64,000 bases of DNA from an uncultured Myxococcales bacterium (GTDB lineage Bacteria > Myxococcota_A > Polyangia > Polyangiales > Polyangiaceae). The translations under genes were made by a program, and so were the position numbers. The stretch lies in assembly GCA_937872925.1 (NCBI GenBank), contig CALMUT010000066.1, positions 1 to 64,000 of the forward strand, read 5' to 3'. Each line of letters starts with the position of its first letter. Positions within the stretch are counted from its first letter, which is position 1. Positions 8,399 to 19,200 of this stretch are shown piece by piece. The notes beneath the pieces are model-generated. The model saw only the letters and a list, made by a program, of their open reading frames with translations, was not told the origin of the DNA and ran no database searches.

Positions 8399-9667
8399 TC
8401 ACACCGCAAAGCGCTCGAGGATCCAGGGCACGAGCGCATCCATCAGCTTTTCCACCTGGGGCGCCGCCTTCTCACCGAACTCGGGTTCGAAATAATGGCG
8501 CGCTTCGCTGAACTCTAGCAGCGCTTTGTCCGGCGCTGCAGCGGCTTCGAAGATCGCTTGCAGGTCTGCGGGATAGATCTCGCGATCCGCGCCGGCGTGT
8601 GCGACCAGGGTCGGTACCTGGACTTCCGCGAGGTTCCTGCACAAGTCCGCCTTGGAAGAGAGACCGGACCAAGTGCTGAGCCAGGCGCGGGGGGTGCAGG
8701 TGCGCGCGAAGCCGAAGAAGCGATAGTTCATCAGATCTGGGCGATCCGAGAGCAGCGAACCGTAGTCCCGCGGCGAGGGGTCCAGATGCTGGGAAACATA
8801 GTTGAGATTGGCCATGGTGCGGTGCACGACCATCACGTGCTCCACGACACTTTGGCGCTCCAGGTGCTGGCGCTGCTCAAAGCTGGCCGTCGCCGGAAGG
8901 GACTCTGGACGCGCGGCCTGCGCCCTCTCGATCAGTTGCTTGGCGTGATCGTCCAGGCGCTGCACCCGCGCGCGCTGCGCTGCGCGGTAGCGCGACACGA
9001 ACTCCGGCGAGTACTCACTCCACGCGGGCGGCTCCTTGAAACCGTTCTGCGGCGCGTACATGTCCAGCGCCGGGTCGACGCTAAGCGGATCGGACTCGTC
9101 GCGCACCGAGGGGTCAATGCAGTCCAGCAGCACCTGGCCTTGTCCGCGATGCGCGGACACCAAGACCAGGGCATCCGCCCCTGGCATTTCCGTATCCGCC
9201 AGGTGAATGCGTCCACCGCAAGGGGCGCTCGTTAGCCGTTCGCTCGGCAGCTTGGCTGCCTGCGCTTGGTACAGCGCCGCCAGGGAGCCGCCGCCGGAGT
9301 TCCCGAGCAGGACGACGTTGTCGATGCCCCGCTTCTCTTTAAGGAAGCGCACGCAAGAGCCCACGTCCAGGGCGATTTCCTCATGCACCGTGTCGGTGTC
9401 GTTGTTCGGCGAGCGGGTATTGGCGCCCAGGCACGCAACGCCGGCGGCGAGCAGGCGCGGGAAGGTGTAGTGGTGCGAAAAGTCGACGCGCGGGTGGATG
9501 CAGACCACGGCGGTCTTCGGCTTGGGTCGACCGGGCGGCGCCCAATACAAGGCGCGGTGCTGCCGGAAGTCCGCGGCACGCAGCACCAGGGACTCCGGCG
9601 TGGCGTCTGGCTTACCTCGAAAGTTGAAAGGAGCGCCCGCCCAATAGGTCTTCGCGATCAGCTGCAT
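8399..9667 (-). CDS. Alpha/beta hydrolase family protein
   Basis: 422 residues from ATG 9667. The alpha/beta-hydrolase signature is seen as a nucleophile elbow GNSGGG (Ser124) after strand IDNVVLL, an oxyanion-side segment CIHPRVDFSHHYTFP, a probable acid in GADREIYP and a probable catalytic His in SEARHYFEPE near the C-terminus. A lid or insertion of roughly 150 residues separates strands 6 and 7. There is no signal peptide, so it is cytosolic. The substrate is unknown; esters of small organic compounds are the usual range. It is first gene of a two-gene operon with the unknown protein downstream. It is divergent from the PHP gene at 9768, with a 100-bp promoter region between. Confidence 0.85.
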   Translation of the reverse strand: MQLIAKTYWAGAPFNFRGKPDATPESLVLRAADFRQHRALYWAPPGRPKPKTAVVCIHPRVDFSHHYTFPRLLAAGVACLGANTRSPNNDTDTVHEEIALDVGSCVRFLKEKRGIDNVVLLGNSGGGSLAALYQAQAAKLPSERLTSAPCGGRIHLADTEMPGADALVLVSAHRGQGQVLLDCIDPSVRDESDPLSVDPALDMYAPQNGFKEPPAWSEYSPEFVSRYRAAQRARVQRLDDHAKQLIERAQAARPESLPATASFEQRQHLERQSVVEHVMVVHRTMANLNYVSQHLDPSPRDYGSLLSDRPDLMNYRFFGFARTCTPRAWLSTWSGLSSKADLCRNLAEVQVPTLVAHAGADREIYPADLQAIFEAAAAPDKALLEFSEARHYFEPEFGEKAAPQVEKLMDALVPWILERFAV

Positions 9668-9767
9668 GGCTCCAGCGCATTGTCGCAGCTAGTCGGCTCC
9701 CCGCGCCAGGGCCACTGCGCACGCCAAAATCAGGACATTCGCGTCGGGCTCGCTTACGGTGCAGCTC

Positions 9768-11927
9768 ATGTCACGGCGACGAGGGATAGCGGTGGTGCTG
9801 GCCAGTGCGGCTGTGGCCACCGCATGGGTCGCGTCGAGCGCCCCCAAACCCGTGCCGCGGATCCGCGCAGGCCTGGTACGACAGGGCGAATTCGGATCGC
9901 GTCTCCGTGTCTTTGCCCGGGCGGGCGACTACAAGCTGGAAAGCCCTCATCTGGTCGCCGTGGTGCGCAAGCGCGACGGCTGGTTGGTCGATCTGTTTCG
10001 ACGGCGAGCGCTCCTGCCCACCATAGAGCAACTGGGCACGACCACGAACATCGACGCGCTGTGGCAGATGTACCCCTCGGTTCGCGTCGGGAAGAAGGAC
10101 TTCGCAGCGCGCGCGTCCAGCGTCGCCATCGTGCAAGGCGCCATCGAGGTCGACGCCATCGCCCATGCGCCAAACGCCAAGTACCGTGCCCTGACCCGGT
10201 ATACCCTCGCCGCAGACGCGCCGAAGCTCATCGCGACCACGCGCTGGTCCGTCGTGGGCGGCGCGGCGTCGGGCGCAGTTCAGTTCGGCGATGAATTCAA
10301 ATGGGGCAACGTGACCTACTTCGTCGAAGGCGTGCAGACGCCGCGCATGAAGTACAAAGGGCGGGCCAAATGGATCGGGCGTCGGGGTGCCGGCGGCGAT
10401 TTGCTGTTACGATCCCTTTCCACCCAAAGCATGTGGGTGGACTACGGCGCGCGCATTCAGGGCTTTCAGGGCGCGATCACCGCGCTGCACCTGCGCGCGC
10501 CCATCGCGGAGGGTGGCGCGGTGGAGGTCAAACGCGAACTGTCTTTCGAGACCCTGCCGCTCGCTCCTGAAAGCGCGACGCCGAGGGGAACTTTGCGCGC
10601 CCGGGTGGTCGACGAAGCCGGCAAGGCGCTGCCCAGCAAAGTCCGGGTCGACCGCCTTGGGCGAAAATCTGCCGTATTCGGAGACGACGGAGGCATCGCG
10701 GGCGCAGATCGCTTTGCGTGGACTGGCAACGGCGTGCTGGACATTCTGCTCGAACCGGGGCGCTACGTGCTTCTGTTCACAGCCGGCATTGAGCGCGAAG
10801 CCGTGCAGAAGACCGTGGACATTCGCGCGAACCAAACCGCAAGCCTAGACATTGCGCTGCCACACGTCGTGTCGACGCCAGGTTGGATCTCCGCAGATCT
10901 GCATCTGCATCAGGCGCCGAGCGTGGATGCGGATATTGGGCTTGCGGAGCGTGTGATCAGCATTGCGGCGGAGGGTGTCGAACTGGCCGTGGCCACAGAC
11001 CACTACGTGGTGACCGACCTCACTCCGACGGTGCGCTGGCTCACCAATCGCGGCCTGTTGACGCGACCGCTCTCGACCATAGCCGGATGCGAAGTCAGTA
11101 CCCTGGGACACCGCTATGGGCATTTCAACGTGTTCCCGCTGACTCAGGCGCGCAACGTCAGCTACTGGAACACGACACCAACGCAGCTGTTCGCGGACGC
11201 ACGTAAGAAGTCCCCGGGCGGCGTGCTCCAGGTGAACCATCCACGCTGGGACCCCGCCATTGGCTACTTCTCGTACTACGGGAAGAGTGACAAGACGGCG
11301 GACTTCATGCGGGCGGGATATGATCCGAACTACGACGCGCTAGAAGTGTACAACGGTGACGACGCCCGCGACCTGAAGAAAGTCAAAGAGGTCTTAGCCG
11401 ACTGGATGCATTTGCTATCCGCCGGCCGGCGCTACGTCGCTACGGGGAGCAGCGACTCACACAAGCTCGCGTTCCTGGACCCGGGGCTGCCGCGCACGTA
11501 CATACGCCATGGCGGAGCGAGCGCAGACGTCGATGACGTGCGCGCGTCCCACAAGAGCGTGATTGCAGCCCTGAAGGCGGGCCGCGCCTTCGTGACCAGC
11601 GGCCCAATTCTGGACGTGCAGGTGAACGGAAAAGGGCCAGGAGAAACCGTGGCCACGGGTGGCCGCGCCCCCGTGCGCGTGCAAGTGCGAGCGCCCTCCT
11701 GGGTGGACGTGCGTGCCGTCGAGGTTTTTGTGGGCGGGAAGCGCGTTGCGTACCAGAACGTGCCGCGCAGCAAGAACGTCCTGCGCCTGGACAAGACCTT
11801 CAATGTAAACGTGCCTTCCAACAGCTACGTGATCGTCACCGCGCAAGGAGAGCGCGGCTTGCCCAACGCCTCCCGGGAAGCGACGCAACCCTTCGCGTTT
11901 TCCAACCCGATCTGGCTAAAGCCCTGA
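9768..11927 (+). CDS. Exported CehA/McbA-type PHP metallohydrolase
   Basis: 719 residues from ATG 9768 (GTG 9759 in frame just upstream). It begins with an Arg-rich signal peptide (MSRRRGIAVVLASAAVATAW). About 260 N-terminal residues are beta-rich, followed by a carboxypeptidase-regulatory-like segment (LRARVVDEAGKALPSKVRV). The C-terminal half is a PHP-fold phosphoesterase: ADLHLHQAPS, VATDHYV, IAGCEVST, QVNHPRWD and TGSSDSHK supply the His, Asp and Glu metal ligands expected of the CehA/McbA subgroup. That subgroup includes carbaryl-type esterases and phosphoesterases; the substrate here is unknown. A ceramidase-like gene follows after 32 bp on the same strand, so the two are likely co-transcribed and both act outside the cytoplasm. 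Confidence 0.85.
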   Translation: MSRRRGIAVVLASAAVATAWVASSAPKPVPRIRAGLVRQGEFGSRLRVFARAGDYKLESPHLVAVVRKRDGWLVDLFRRRALLPTIEQLGTTTNIDALWQMYPSVRVGKKDFAARASSVAIVQGAIEVDAIAHAPNAKYRALTRYTLAADAPKLIATTRWSVVGGAASGAVQFGDEFKWGNVTYFVEGVQTPRMKYKGRAKWIGRRGAGGDLLLRSLSTQSMWVDYGARIQGFQGAITALHLRAPIAEGGAVEVKRELSFETLPLAPESATPRGTLRARVVDEAGKALPSKVRVDRLGRKSAVFGDDGGIAGADRFAWTGNGVLDILLEPGRYVLLFTAGIEREAVQKTVDIRANQTASLDIALPHVVSTPGWISADLHLHQAPSVDADIGLAERVISIAAEGVELAVATDHYVVTDLTPTVRWLTNRGLLTRPLSTIAGCEVSTLGHRYGHFNVFPLTQARNVSYWNTTPTQLFADARKKSPGGVLQVNHPRWDPAIGYFSYYGKSDKTADFMRAGYDPNYDALEVYNGDDARDLKKVKEVLADWMHLLSAGRRYVATGSSDSHKLAFLDPGLPRTYIRHGGASADVDDVRASHKSVIAALKAGRAFVTSGPILDVQVNGKGPGETVATGGRAPVRVQVRAPSWVDVRAVEVFVGGKRVAYQNVPRSKNVLRLDKTFNVNVPSNSYVIVTAQGERGLPNASREATQPFAFSNPIWLKP

Positions 11928-11959
11928 CTCGCCACGCCAAAGCGCGCTACCCTGCCGGC

Positions 11960-13834
11960 ATGAATCGGGCTTGGGGAGGCGCACTCATTCTGATCAGCTG
12001 TGGTTCCCTGGCGCCCTTGGGTTGCGGCGACAGCGAGGAGGGTGCCGGGGCCACGAGCGCAGCATTCTGCGAGAAGACGCCCGCCGGCTCCGCCGAGAAC
12101 GTGCGCGTCGGCTGTGACCAGCGCTGCCCAGGCACCGCAGACTGCGCGGCCAGTTCCGACCCCACGCTTTCCGCAGGCGCCGCAGTCGAAGACGTCACTC
12201 CAAGCGTGGACTACGTCGTGGTGACGGTGCCCGGGGGCAAGGCCCACGAGTTCAATCCGCTCGGCGGGGACGTCTGTGTCAAGAAGGGCAGCTGCAACGC
12301 TTCCGACTTGACGAAGTGTGTTCCCGAAGACCCCGACAAGTGCACCTGGATTGCGGGCTTCGGCGCGGGAAGGGCCGCCACCGGGAACGCGGACCCCACA
12401 ACCGTGCGCTGCACCGTTCTGAAGCAAGGCAACACGGCGGTTGGTCTGTGCGCCGTCGACAATGTCGGTTGGTTCTACAACGAGGTGGAAAAAACCCGCG
12501 AAGAGCTGACCGCGGCGCATCCAGACCTGGAGCTGGACTTCTTGCTCGTTGGCGCCACCCATGTACACGAGACCCAAGACACCATGGGGATCTGGGGCCC
12601 GACGGATTCGCGGTCCGGCGTCAAAAAGTCATACAACGCCCTCGTCCGCCAGAAGACCGTCGCCGCCTTGGCCAAGGCCTATGCAGCGCTGAAGCCGGTC
12701 AACGTCGAATTCGGCAAGAGCGTCGTCGATGGCCATATCCCAGGAACCGATCCCGGCGGCCACAAGACCGCCGCTTTCGTCAGCGACACCCGGGACCCCG
12801 TCGTGATCGACAACGAGCTGCGCACGATCCGCTTTGTCCGGAAGGACGACACCAAAACCGTCGCAACGTTGATCAACTTCTCGAGCCACCCGGAGTTTGC
12901 CGGTGACGAGAACCTGCTCACCAGCAGCGACTTCGTACACACGCTCCGTGAAAGCGTGGAAAACGGGCTGGACGTAAAAGATGCCGCGGGCAAGAGCCTG
13001 ATGAAACGCCCAGGCGTCGGTGGAGTGGCGATCTTTTTCAATGGCGCGCTTGGCGGACAGGTGGGGCCGGGCAAGGTGAATCACGTCGATTTCGAAGGCA
13101 ATGATGTCCCGGAGTCACTGGAACGCGCCTACAACAACGGGCGGCTGCTTTCGGTGTACGCCCACGAGGCACTTCAAGAGGGAGTCGAGAGTCTGGAGAC
13201 GGCAGCACTTGGTTTCCGCGCACGCGAGATTTATGTCGGCATCGAAAACGGCGCGTACCACATCGCTCTGGCGCAGCAGCTGTTCGACCGGGAAGGCTAT
13301 TTCTACGACACGGGTCGCGAGCTCTCATCAGATAACTTCCCCTACATCCGCTCCCAAGTGGCAGTGATTGACATTGGGCCCGCGGAGCTCGTGACGCTAC
13401 CCGGCGAGATGCACGCTGAGTTGCTCCTGGCCACGGCGGACGGCACCTCGGCGCTGGATGCTCCCTTTCCCTTCACGCCCGCGCCATTTTCAGTGTTGAA
13501 CGACCTGAAGACCAACCCCAACTGCGGCAAGGACGGCTACTCGAAGTGTGACGATGGCCCTCCTGATCTCGCCGCGATGGATCGCAGCAAGATCATCGAC
13601 CTGTCCCGGGATCCGAAGGCGAAGTACCGCTGGGCGATCGGGCTTGGCCAAGACCAGTTCGGTTACATTGTGCCCAGCTACGATTTCAAACTCGACGCCC
13701 AGAACCCGTACTTCGAGGAATTCAGTCCCGGCGAGCACTACGAAGAGACAAATTCCGTGGGCAAGGCCGTGCAAACAGACGTCGTCGACCCGATTTTGCA
13801 GCTGCTTGCATCGCCTCCGGTCGTGCGCCGCTGA
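11960..13834 (+). CDS. Neutral ceramidase-like lipoprotein
   Basis: 624 residues from ATG 11960, with lipobox APLGC (Cys22) and a Cys-rich linker. The opening SAGAAVEDVTPSV and FGAGRAATGNADP and the catalytic-type stretch LVGATHVHETQDTMG resemble the neutral/alkaline non-lysosomal ceramidase family (GxAxVDITP, then a histidine-rich zinc site). FSSHPEF and a later ELVTLPGEMHAELL segment, also typical of the family, are present. The family hydrolyses the amide of ceramide, but many bacterial members are uncharacterised, so the substrate is inferred. It sits 32 bp after the PHP metallohydrolase. Its stop converges with the sulfatase-like gene 24 bp away. Confidence 0.75.
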   Translation: MNRAWGGALILISCGSLAPLGCGDSEEGAGATSAAFCEKTPAGSAENVRVGCDQRCPGTADCAASSDPTLSAGAAVEDVTPSVDYVVVTVPGGKAHEFNPLGGDVCVKKGSCNASDLTKCVPEDPDKCTWIAGFGAGRAATGNADPTTVRCTVLKQGNTAVGLCAVDNVGWFYNEVEKTREELTAAHPDLELDFLLVGATHVHETQDTMGIWGPTDSRSGVKKSYNALVRQKTVAALAKAYAALKPVNVEFGKSVVDGHIPGTDPGGHKTAAFVSDTRDPVVIDNELRTIRFVRKDDTKTVATLINFSSHPEFAGDENLLTSSDFVHTLRESVENGLDVKDAAGKSLMKRPGVGGVAIFFNGALGGQVGPGKVNHVDFEGNDVPESLERAYNNGRLLSVYAHEALQEGVESLETAALGFRAREIYVGIENGAYHIALAQQLFDREGYFYDTGRELSSDNFPYIRSQVAVIDIGPAELVTLPGEMHAELLLATADGTSALDAPFPFTPAPFSVLNDLKTNPNCGKDGYSKCDDGPPDLAAMDRSKIIDLSRDPKAKYRWAIGLGQDQFGYIVPSYDFKLDAQNPYFEEFSPGEHYEETNSVGKAVQTDVVDPILQLLASPPVVRR

Positions 13835-13858
13835 ATACAACGGCAAGGAGACGGCCGG

Positions 13859-16144
13859 CTAGATATCGCCCCAGACCGTGAGCGCGGCGCCCGTGTCTGG
13901 ATCGATACTGGCGGGCTCGCGCGGCACGCGGCGAAGTTTCGCGGCGCGGCTCCACTCCGTGAAGGTCCACATCCAGGTTGCCTGCCCGGCGATGGGCAAG
14001 GTGTCGAAAACATCGTTCAAACACGCCGGGTCCACGTCCAGCCGGCACAGTTTGGGTTGTTGCCCAATGGTGCCAGTCAGCTGGTACTGACCCAAGCGAG
14101 CGGCGTAGTGATCGGCCAGCGTGGACAGCATGACTCGGCCGAGCAGGGGCTTGAGCCCGGCGGCGGCGGCGAAGAGGTCGTTTCCTTCAACGCCCACTGG
14201 CGGTTTCAGCCCGAATGCATGCATCACGGTGAGCGCGACGTCGACGGACGTCACGTCGGTCAGCGCTTCCGTGCCGGCGTGTTGACGCCCGGGGAAATGC
14301 ACCCAAAGCGGCGCGTACAAATGCTCTTCGGCCAGGCGTGCCGCGGGGTCGAAGGGCGGCTCGGGTCCTTCGCCCGGGGGTACGTCGCCGGCGACGATCA
14401 AGAGCGTGCTGTCCCACTCGCCCTTCTCCTTCAGGGTTGTGATCAACTGGGCCAGAGCTTCATCCTGTTTCAGCAGCGACGACTGCTCAAGCCCGCGCAG
14501 CCGCTGCCAATCCACGTCATCCAGGCGTCGCTGCGAACGACTGCGCCGCTGCCGCAAGCGGGACAGAATGATGCCCCCGCGCCGAGGGTCCAGCACCCCG
14601 CTGTACTCAGGAGGCGGAAGCCGAGCGGCTTCCTCTTTGGGTACATCCCAAGGTGGATGCGCGCCCCGCGAGTGCACGAACAAGAAGCGACGCGGAGCGC
14701 GACCGTCTCCCAACTCGGATTCGAGCCACGCCCGTGCTCGCTTCAGCGGTTCCGCGGCTGGAGCGTCAGTTACGGGTGAGACTTCGACGAAGGTATCCCA
14801 CCCGTTGTCAAAGCCAAACGCCTTGAAGGTGGTGGGGGCTCCGGTGAACATCGCGGTGCGACCGCTGGATTCTTTCACGATTTCGCTGATCAAACGCGCT
14901 GCTTTCGGCAGCCGCGCCGCTGGGTCTTCCATCGCGTGCGCGTGCGGGGGCAAGCCGGTGAGCATCGAGGCGGCGACAGAGCCAGGCACGGTGGTGGGTG
15001 TGCGGTAGCGACTGAATGCCGTGCCAACGCGGCTTAGGTTCGACAGCGCGGTCATCTTTTGCTTCGGACCCCAGGGCGGAACTCGACGGCGATCGATGCC
15101 CGAAAGCAAGACGATGATCGCTGTCGTGGCTGTTGGGCTGACCCGCTTTTCCTTGGCCCCAACGCGAGTAATCGCCGGATCCCCAAACACCACGCGCCCG
15201 CCCCGATTGGTGTCGAGGGCACGCAATTCGAGTATTGCGGCCTTTTCGGAGTGCGCACCGAGAGGCAGCGCAACGGGGATCCAAGTCGAACCACCGCCGC
15301 CGCTGACTTTGCGTTCGACCAAGGTCACTGGCTCCGCGTCGTCGGTGATGATTCGAATGGCTGCCTTGCCAACGCCGCTGCCCCAAAAGCCCAAGTCGAC
15401 GTGTAACTTGGCGTCGGGAGCAAGCACCACTGGGCAGCGCACGGCCGCTGGCGCTTTGAGGGCCAAGGAACGCTTGGGCACGTTGTCGATAGCCACGTCG
15501 TTCAAAATGTTGCGCAGGGTCGGGGCCGCATAGGTCGTGGACAGGTCGTCCTCTACCCCTAAGCGCAGCCAAAACAGCTCCCCGTGCGGCTCCGTCACGC
15601 CTCGTGGTCGACCGCTGAAGCGCAACGTCACCACGTGACGTCCGGGCGCGAGCTCACCCTTGTACGCCGGCAGTCGGTGCGATCCACTCTGCCCCGGGAC
15701 CAACTTCACTGAACCGAGCCGCCGGTCTCCAAGGCTCGCGCTCATGCGCTTGGCTTGGCCGGCATGCAGGGACACCTCGACGAAGGGATCCGTAACCTTT
15801 TGCTCCAGCCAAAAGTCGAAGCTGACAACGTTGTCCAACACCTTGGCAACGACCTTGCCGTCGCGCTCCGCACTTTCGATGTCGTCGAAAGGAGGAAGCC
15901 GAAACCCTCGATGGGCGCTGCCTGCCTCCGTGCCCACATCGAGCGACAGCCCGCGGTGCCGAACCTCGCAACGCGCCAAGTAGTCGATCAGCTCCAAACG
16001 GTCGGGCTGAGGCTTTACCTCTTCATCAAGCGTTGGAGCCGCGGCGGACGGCGCTGGCGCCGGCGCTTCTTTCGAGCTCTTGTCACAAGCGGCCAGGGCG
16101 AGCAAAGCGCCGAAACAGGCCGTCGAAAAAACCCGCGTGTGCAT
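13859..16144 (-). CDS. Sulfatase-fold lipoprotein lacking the formylglycine cysteine
   Basis: 761 residues from ATG 16144. Lipobox LALAAC (Cys20) is followed by a Pro/Ala linker. Residues about 45-330 form a beta-sandwich-like N-terminal part, and the rest has alkaline phosphatase/sulfatase-superfamily features: AIIVLLSGIDRRRV in place of the metal-binding LDTLRADHL-type strand, VPGSVAASMLTGLPPHAHAM where sulfatases have CxPSRxxLLTG, FLFVHSRGAHPPW and DSTLLIVAGDVPPGEG. The Cys/Ser that becomes formylglycine, its partner Arg, and the usual DH of the late metal site are absent. It is therefore probably a non-catalytic or altered-function member. It lies 96 bp downstream of the 1202-residue signalling gene. 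Confidence 0.82.
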   Translation of the reverse strand: MHTRVFSTACFGALLALAACDKSSKEAPAPAPSAAAPTLDEEVKPQPDRLELIDYLARCEVRHRGLSLDVGTEAGSAHRGFRLPPFDDIESAERDGKVVAKVLDNVVSFDFWLEQKVTDPFVEVSLHAGQAKRMSASLGDRRLGSVKLVPGQSGSHRLPAYKGELAPGRHVVTLRFSGRPRGVTEPHGELFWLRLGVEDDLSTTYAAPTLRNILNDVAIDNVPKRSLALKAPAAVRCPVVLAPDAKLHVDLGFWGSGVGKAAIRIITDDAEPVTLVERKVSGGGGSTWIPVALPLGAHSEKAAILELRALDTNRGGRVVFGDPAITRVGAKEKRVSPTATTAIIVLLSGIDRRRVPPWGPKQKMTALSNLSRVGTAFSRYRTPTTVPGSVAASMLTGLPPHAHAMEDPAARLPKAARLISEIVKESSGRTAMFTGAPTTFKAFGFDNGWDTFVEVSPVTDAPAAEPLKRARAWLESELGDGRAPRRFLFVHSRGAHPPWDVPKEEAARLPPPEYSGVLDPRRGGIILSRLRQRRSRSQRRLDDVDWQRLRGLEQSSLLKQDEALAQLITTLKEKGEWDSTLLIVAGDVPPGEGPEPPFDPAARLAEEHLYAPLWVHFPGRQHAGTEALTDVTSVDVALTVMHAFGLKPPVGVEGNDLFAAAAGLKPLLGRVMLSTLADHYAARLGQYQLTGTIGQQPKLCRLDVDPACLNDVFDTLPIAGQATWMWTFTEWSRAAKLRRVPREPASIDPDTGAALTVWGDI

Positions 16145-16240
16145 GACAGGACGAAGCAGTCAGCCGGTGGTCCGCCATTGCGTCAAGGGGACTTCAGATC
16201 GAGCCCCGATCCGCCGCGGCTGTGCCCCTGAACGCCTGAG

Positions 16241-19200
16241 CTACTTCGGATCTTCCTGAGATAGCCGAGTACGGCTGCCCGCTTCGATCTTGACGCTATG
16301 TGTGACTTCCTCGCCTGGCTTGCGCAGCTTCACGCTGTGCTCGCCGGGCTCCAGTGGCACCCGCTTTAGCGGGCCTCGGCCCACGAAGGTGTCGTCCACG
16401 TAGATGGCATCCTTTTCCGAGATCGATATCTCGAGCAGCCCCTTGCCGCTGGCCAATTCGATCCCCGGAGGAAGCGGGAGTGACTCCACCTTCACTCCTT
16501 TGGGCGGCGCCGCGACTTCCTTTTTTGGCGCGGGCGGCGCGGCTGCGGGCGCAATGAGTCCCGGCACAGACGCCTGGGCAGCGGGGCCCGCTGGCACGTC
16601 GCCACCCGCACCCCGTATCCAACTGACCAGCATGAAGCTTGCCACTCCCGCTGCGCCCATCACGGCGGCAACTTTGGCGAAGCCCAGCAACTTGCTTTCG
16701 GCTGCAGGGGCGGCAGCCTTCGCTTCGGAGCTGGCATCGTCCTTTTTGAACTCACGATCCGGGAGCGGAACTTCCTCTTTCTGCTTTGCCTGCTGCGCCT
16801 TTGAGGGAAAGGCGATGGATTTGGTCTTGGGCAGAGTGGGTTCTGAGCGCTGAGTTTCGGGAATCATCTTTTTGCCTTCGCCCTGCACGGATCCGCTTGA
16901 TTCGCTCGGGGCTGCGTCGGCCGCGTCGCTATCTTCGTTGTCGGAGCCGGCTCGCGCGTCGCCCGCTTCGTCATCGTCGGCTTGCACGTCTGCGTCCGCC
17001 CGCGCGTTTGCGTCGGCGTCCGCGTCATCGTCGGCTTGCGCGTCTTCGACCGCGTCTGCTTTCGCACCGACCGACGGGGCCGCACTTTCGCTTGCCTTGT
17101 CCGCGACCGACGACGCCGCAAGGCTCGGCTCGTGGTCCGCCGCGACTGGGGCCTCGGAGCTGTCGCGGTCATCCAGCGCCTCAACGCCTTTCGGCTCCGC
17201 CTTGGAACGCAACGGCGTTGGCAATCGCACTTCCTTGACCCTGGGGAAGCCGTCGATCGCGGCAGGCGCTACGGGGTCAGGCCGAGGCACGTGGGGCGCT
17301 GGCTGCACAGGGTGCGCGGCGCTGGCCGCGGTGGTTGCTAGCGGATGGGCCGACTTTGACTTTTGCGGTTCTTCGGCTTGCCCCGGGTCCCAGGACTCGT
17401 CGATGGCTTTGACGTCTCCCGATGTCGGAGCCTTCGCGGCTGCATTGCTTGCCTCTACCGGGACGGCGTCGCCAGTTGCGTCCTTGGCGGCGATGTCTTC
17501 GGCATGCTTGGCCGCTTCTTTCGAACCGACCGCGGCATCTTGGACGGGCGCCAACATCGCGCGAGCGCTGCCGGGACCCACTCCCGGAAAGGTTCCGCTC
17601 TCGTCTCGAAAGCCCGTTGCATGCTCTTGGAAGTCCAGTCCGGGCGTCACGTTGGGGTCCATCGGCCACTTTGGAGAAAGCTCCGTACTTGGCGGCAGCG
17701 GGACCGCTTCACCGCCCCCAGGAGAGAGCTCCAAGGTGAACTGCGGCGGTGCCGAGGCTGGCTGCTCCGCCTCGGGCTCGTCGACGGGAGCATCCAGATC
17801 GATGGCGCGCCCCGCGACAGTCAGATCGAGGATCGCGCCGCGCCTTGCGGTATCGAGCAGCACTGCTTCGAGGGCCTGCCGGTCCGTTTCCGGGTCACGG
17901 GCGAGCTCGGCTGGGCTGTGACCGCTGGTGAGACGCTGCAGCAAGTGCAGCGCAGGGTCCGGGGTTGCCGCCAAGTAGGCACTGATCGCTTCCACATCGA
18001 TTTGAATGGAGTCGATTCGATCCAAGCCGCCGACCACCGCGTCTTGTGCGCGCCGGGCCCGCATGATGTGGGGCGACAGGAGGTCGGCGAGGGACTTGTT
18101 CAGGTTGTCGCGGCAGACCATGGACTCTGGAGCGACACTGAATCGCCCCGCGCCGATCCCAAGCAGCGCAGCAATAACCTTCTCGCCACGTGCGAAACCA
18201 CCGTCGGTTGCCGTGCGCGTTGCATTCACCGGATGGCCGCCACGGATGTCCACTTCGTACAGATAAACGGAGTCACGAAATGAAACGCGGCAGTCACGGT
18301 GGCGCCCGCAGGCAAGCTCCAACACCAATCGCGGCGTGAGTCCGTCGAGCCGACCGCGAACCACCCCTCCAGTCACCATGCGAGCTTCTACGCGAGCGCG
18401 TGGGCGGAGCACTTCTCGAATGCGCTCCAATACCGTCGTGCCGGCGGCTTCCTTTCGCAGGTAGGCGTCCGCGTCAGCGCCCAGTTCACGGAGCCGCTGG
18501 AGCAGATCTTCCTTCCACGACAAAAGCACGACGGGCACATCCCGGACGGCGACATCCCGCTTGATGGCGCGGCAAAGAGAAAAGCCGTCCATCTTCGGCA
18601 TGAGCACATCGCTGACCACGAGATCCGGCCAGCGTGACAACGTGAGTTCCAACGCGCGTTTCCCGTCGTGGGCCTCCAGCACGTCGACCCCGGCGGTCTT
18701 GAGCAGGCCCGACAGGAACCAAACGACCGACGGATCATCATCGGCGACAACGGCCAATCTACCTTCCAGACGCACGCCGTCGTGCCCACGAGAACCGCGA
18801 GTGTTGCGTTCACCTGCGCGGCGGTCCGGCGAGGCCCAGGGAGCCAAGGGGATGGCGCCCTCTGGACCTGTGGCTTCGAAGCGCAGCGAGCCCCCAGAGC
18901 GCAGCGTGGCGATCTCCCGAACGCGGGCGACGGCAGACCAAACAGCGGCCAGCACGTCCACGCCTTCACCGAAGGGGACCGTGGCTCCCAGGCTGCCTTG
19001 GCGCTGTGACTCGACCAATCCCCGATGCACCTCCGCCGCGATACGGGCGGAAAGCTCCTCGATGGTGACATCGCCCAGGGCTTCGTGGGCCGCCGCCAAA
19101 TCCGTGCCCCGACGAGCCACACCTAAGATCGCGCGCTCTAAGGTTTCAGGACTGACTGGTTTCGGCAGCACTCGCTTCGCGCCGCGCGCCACGAACGTCG

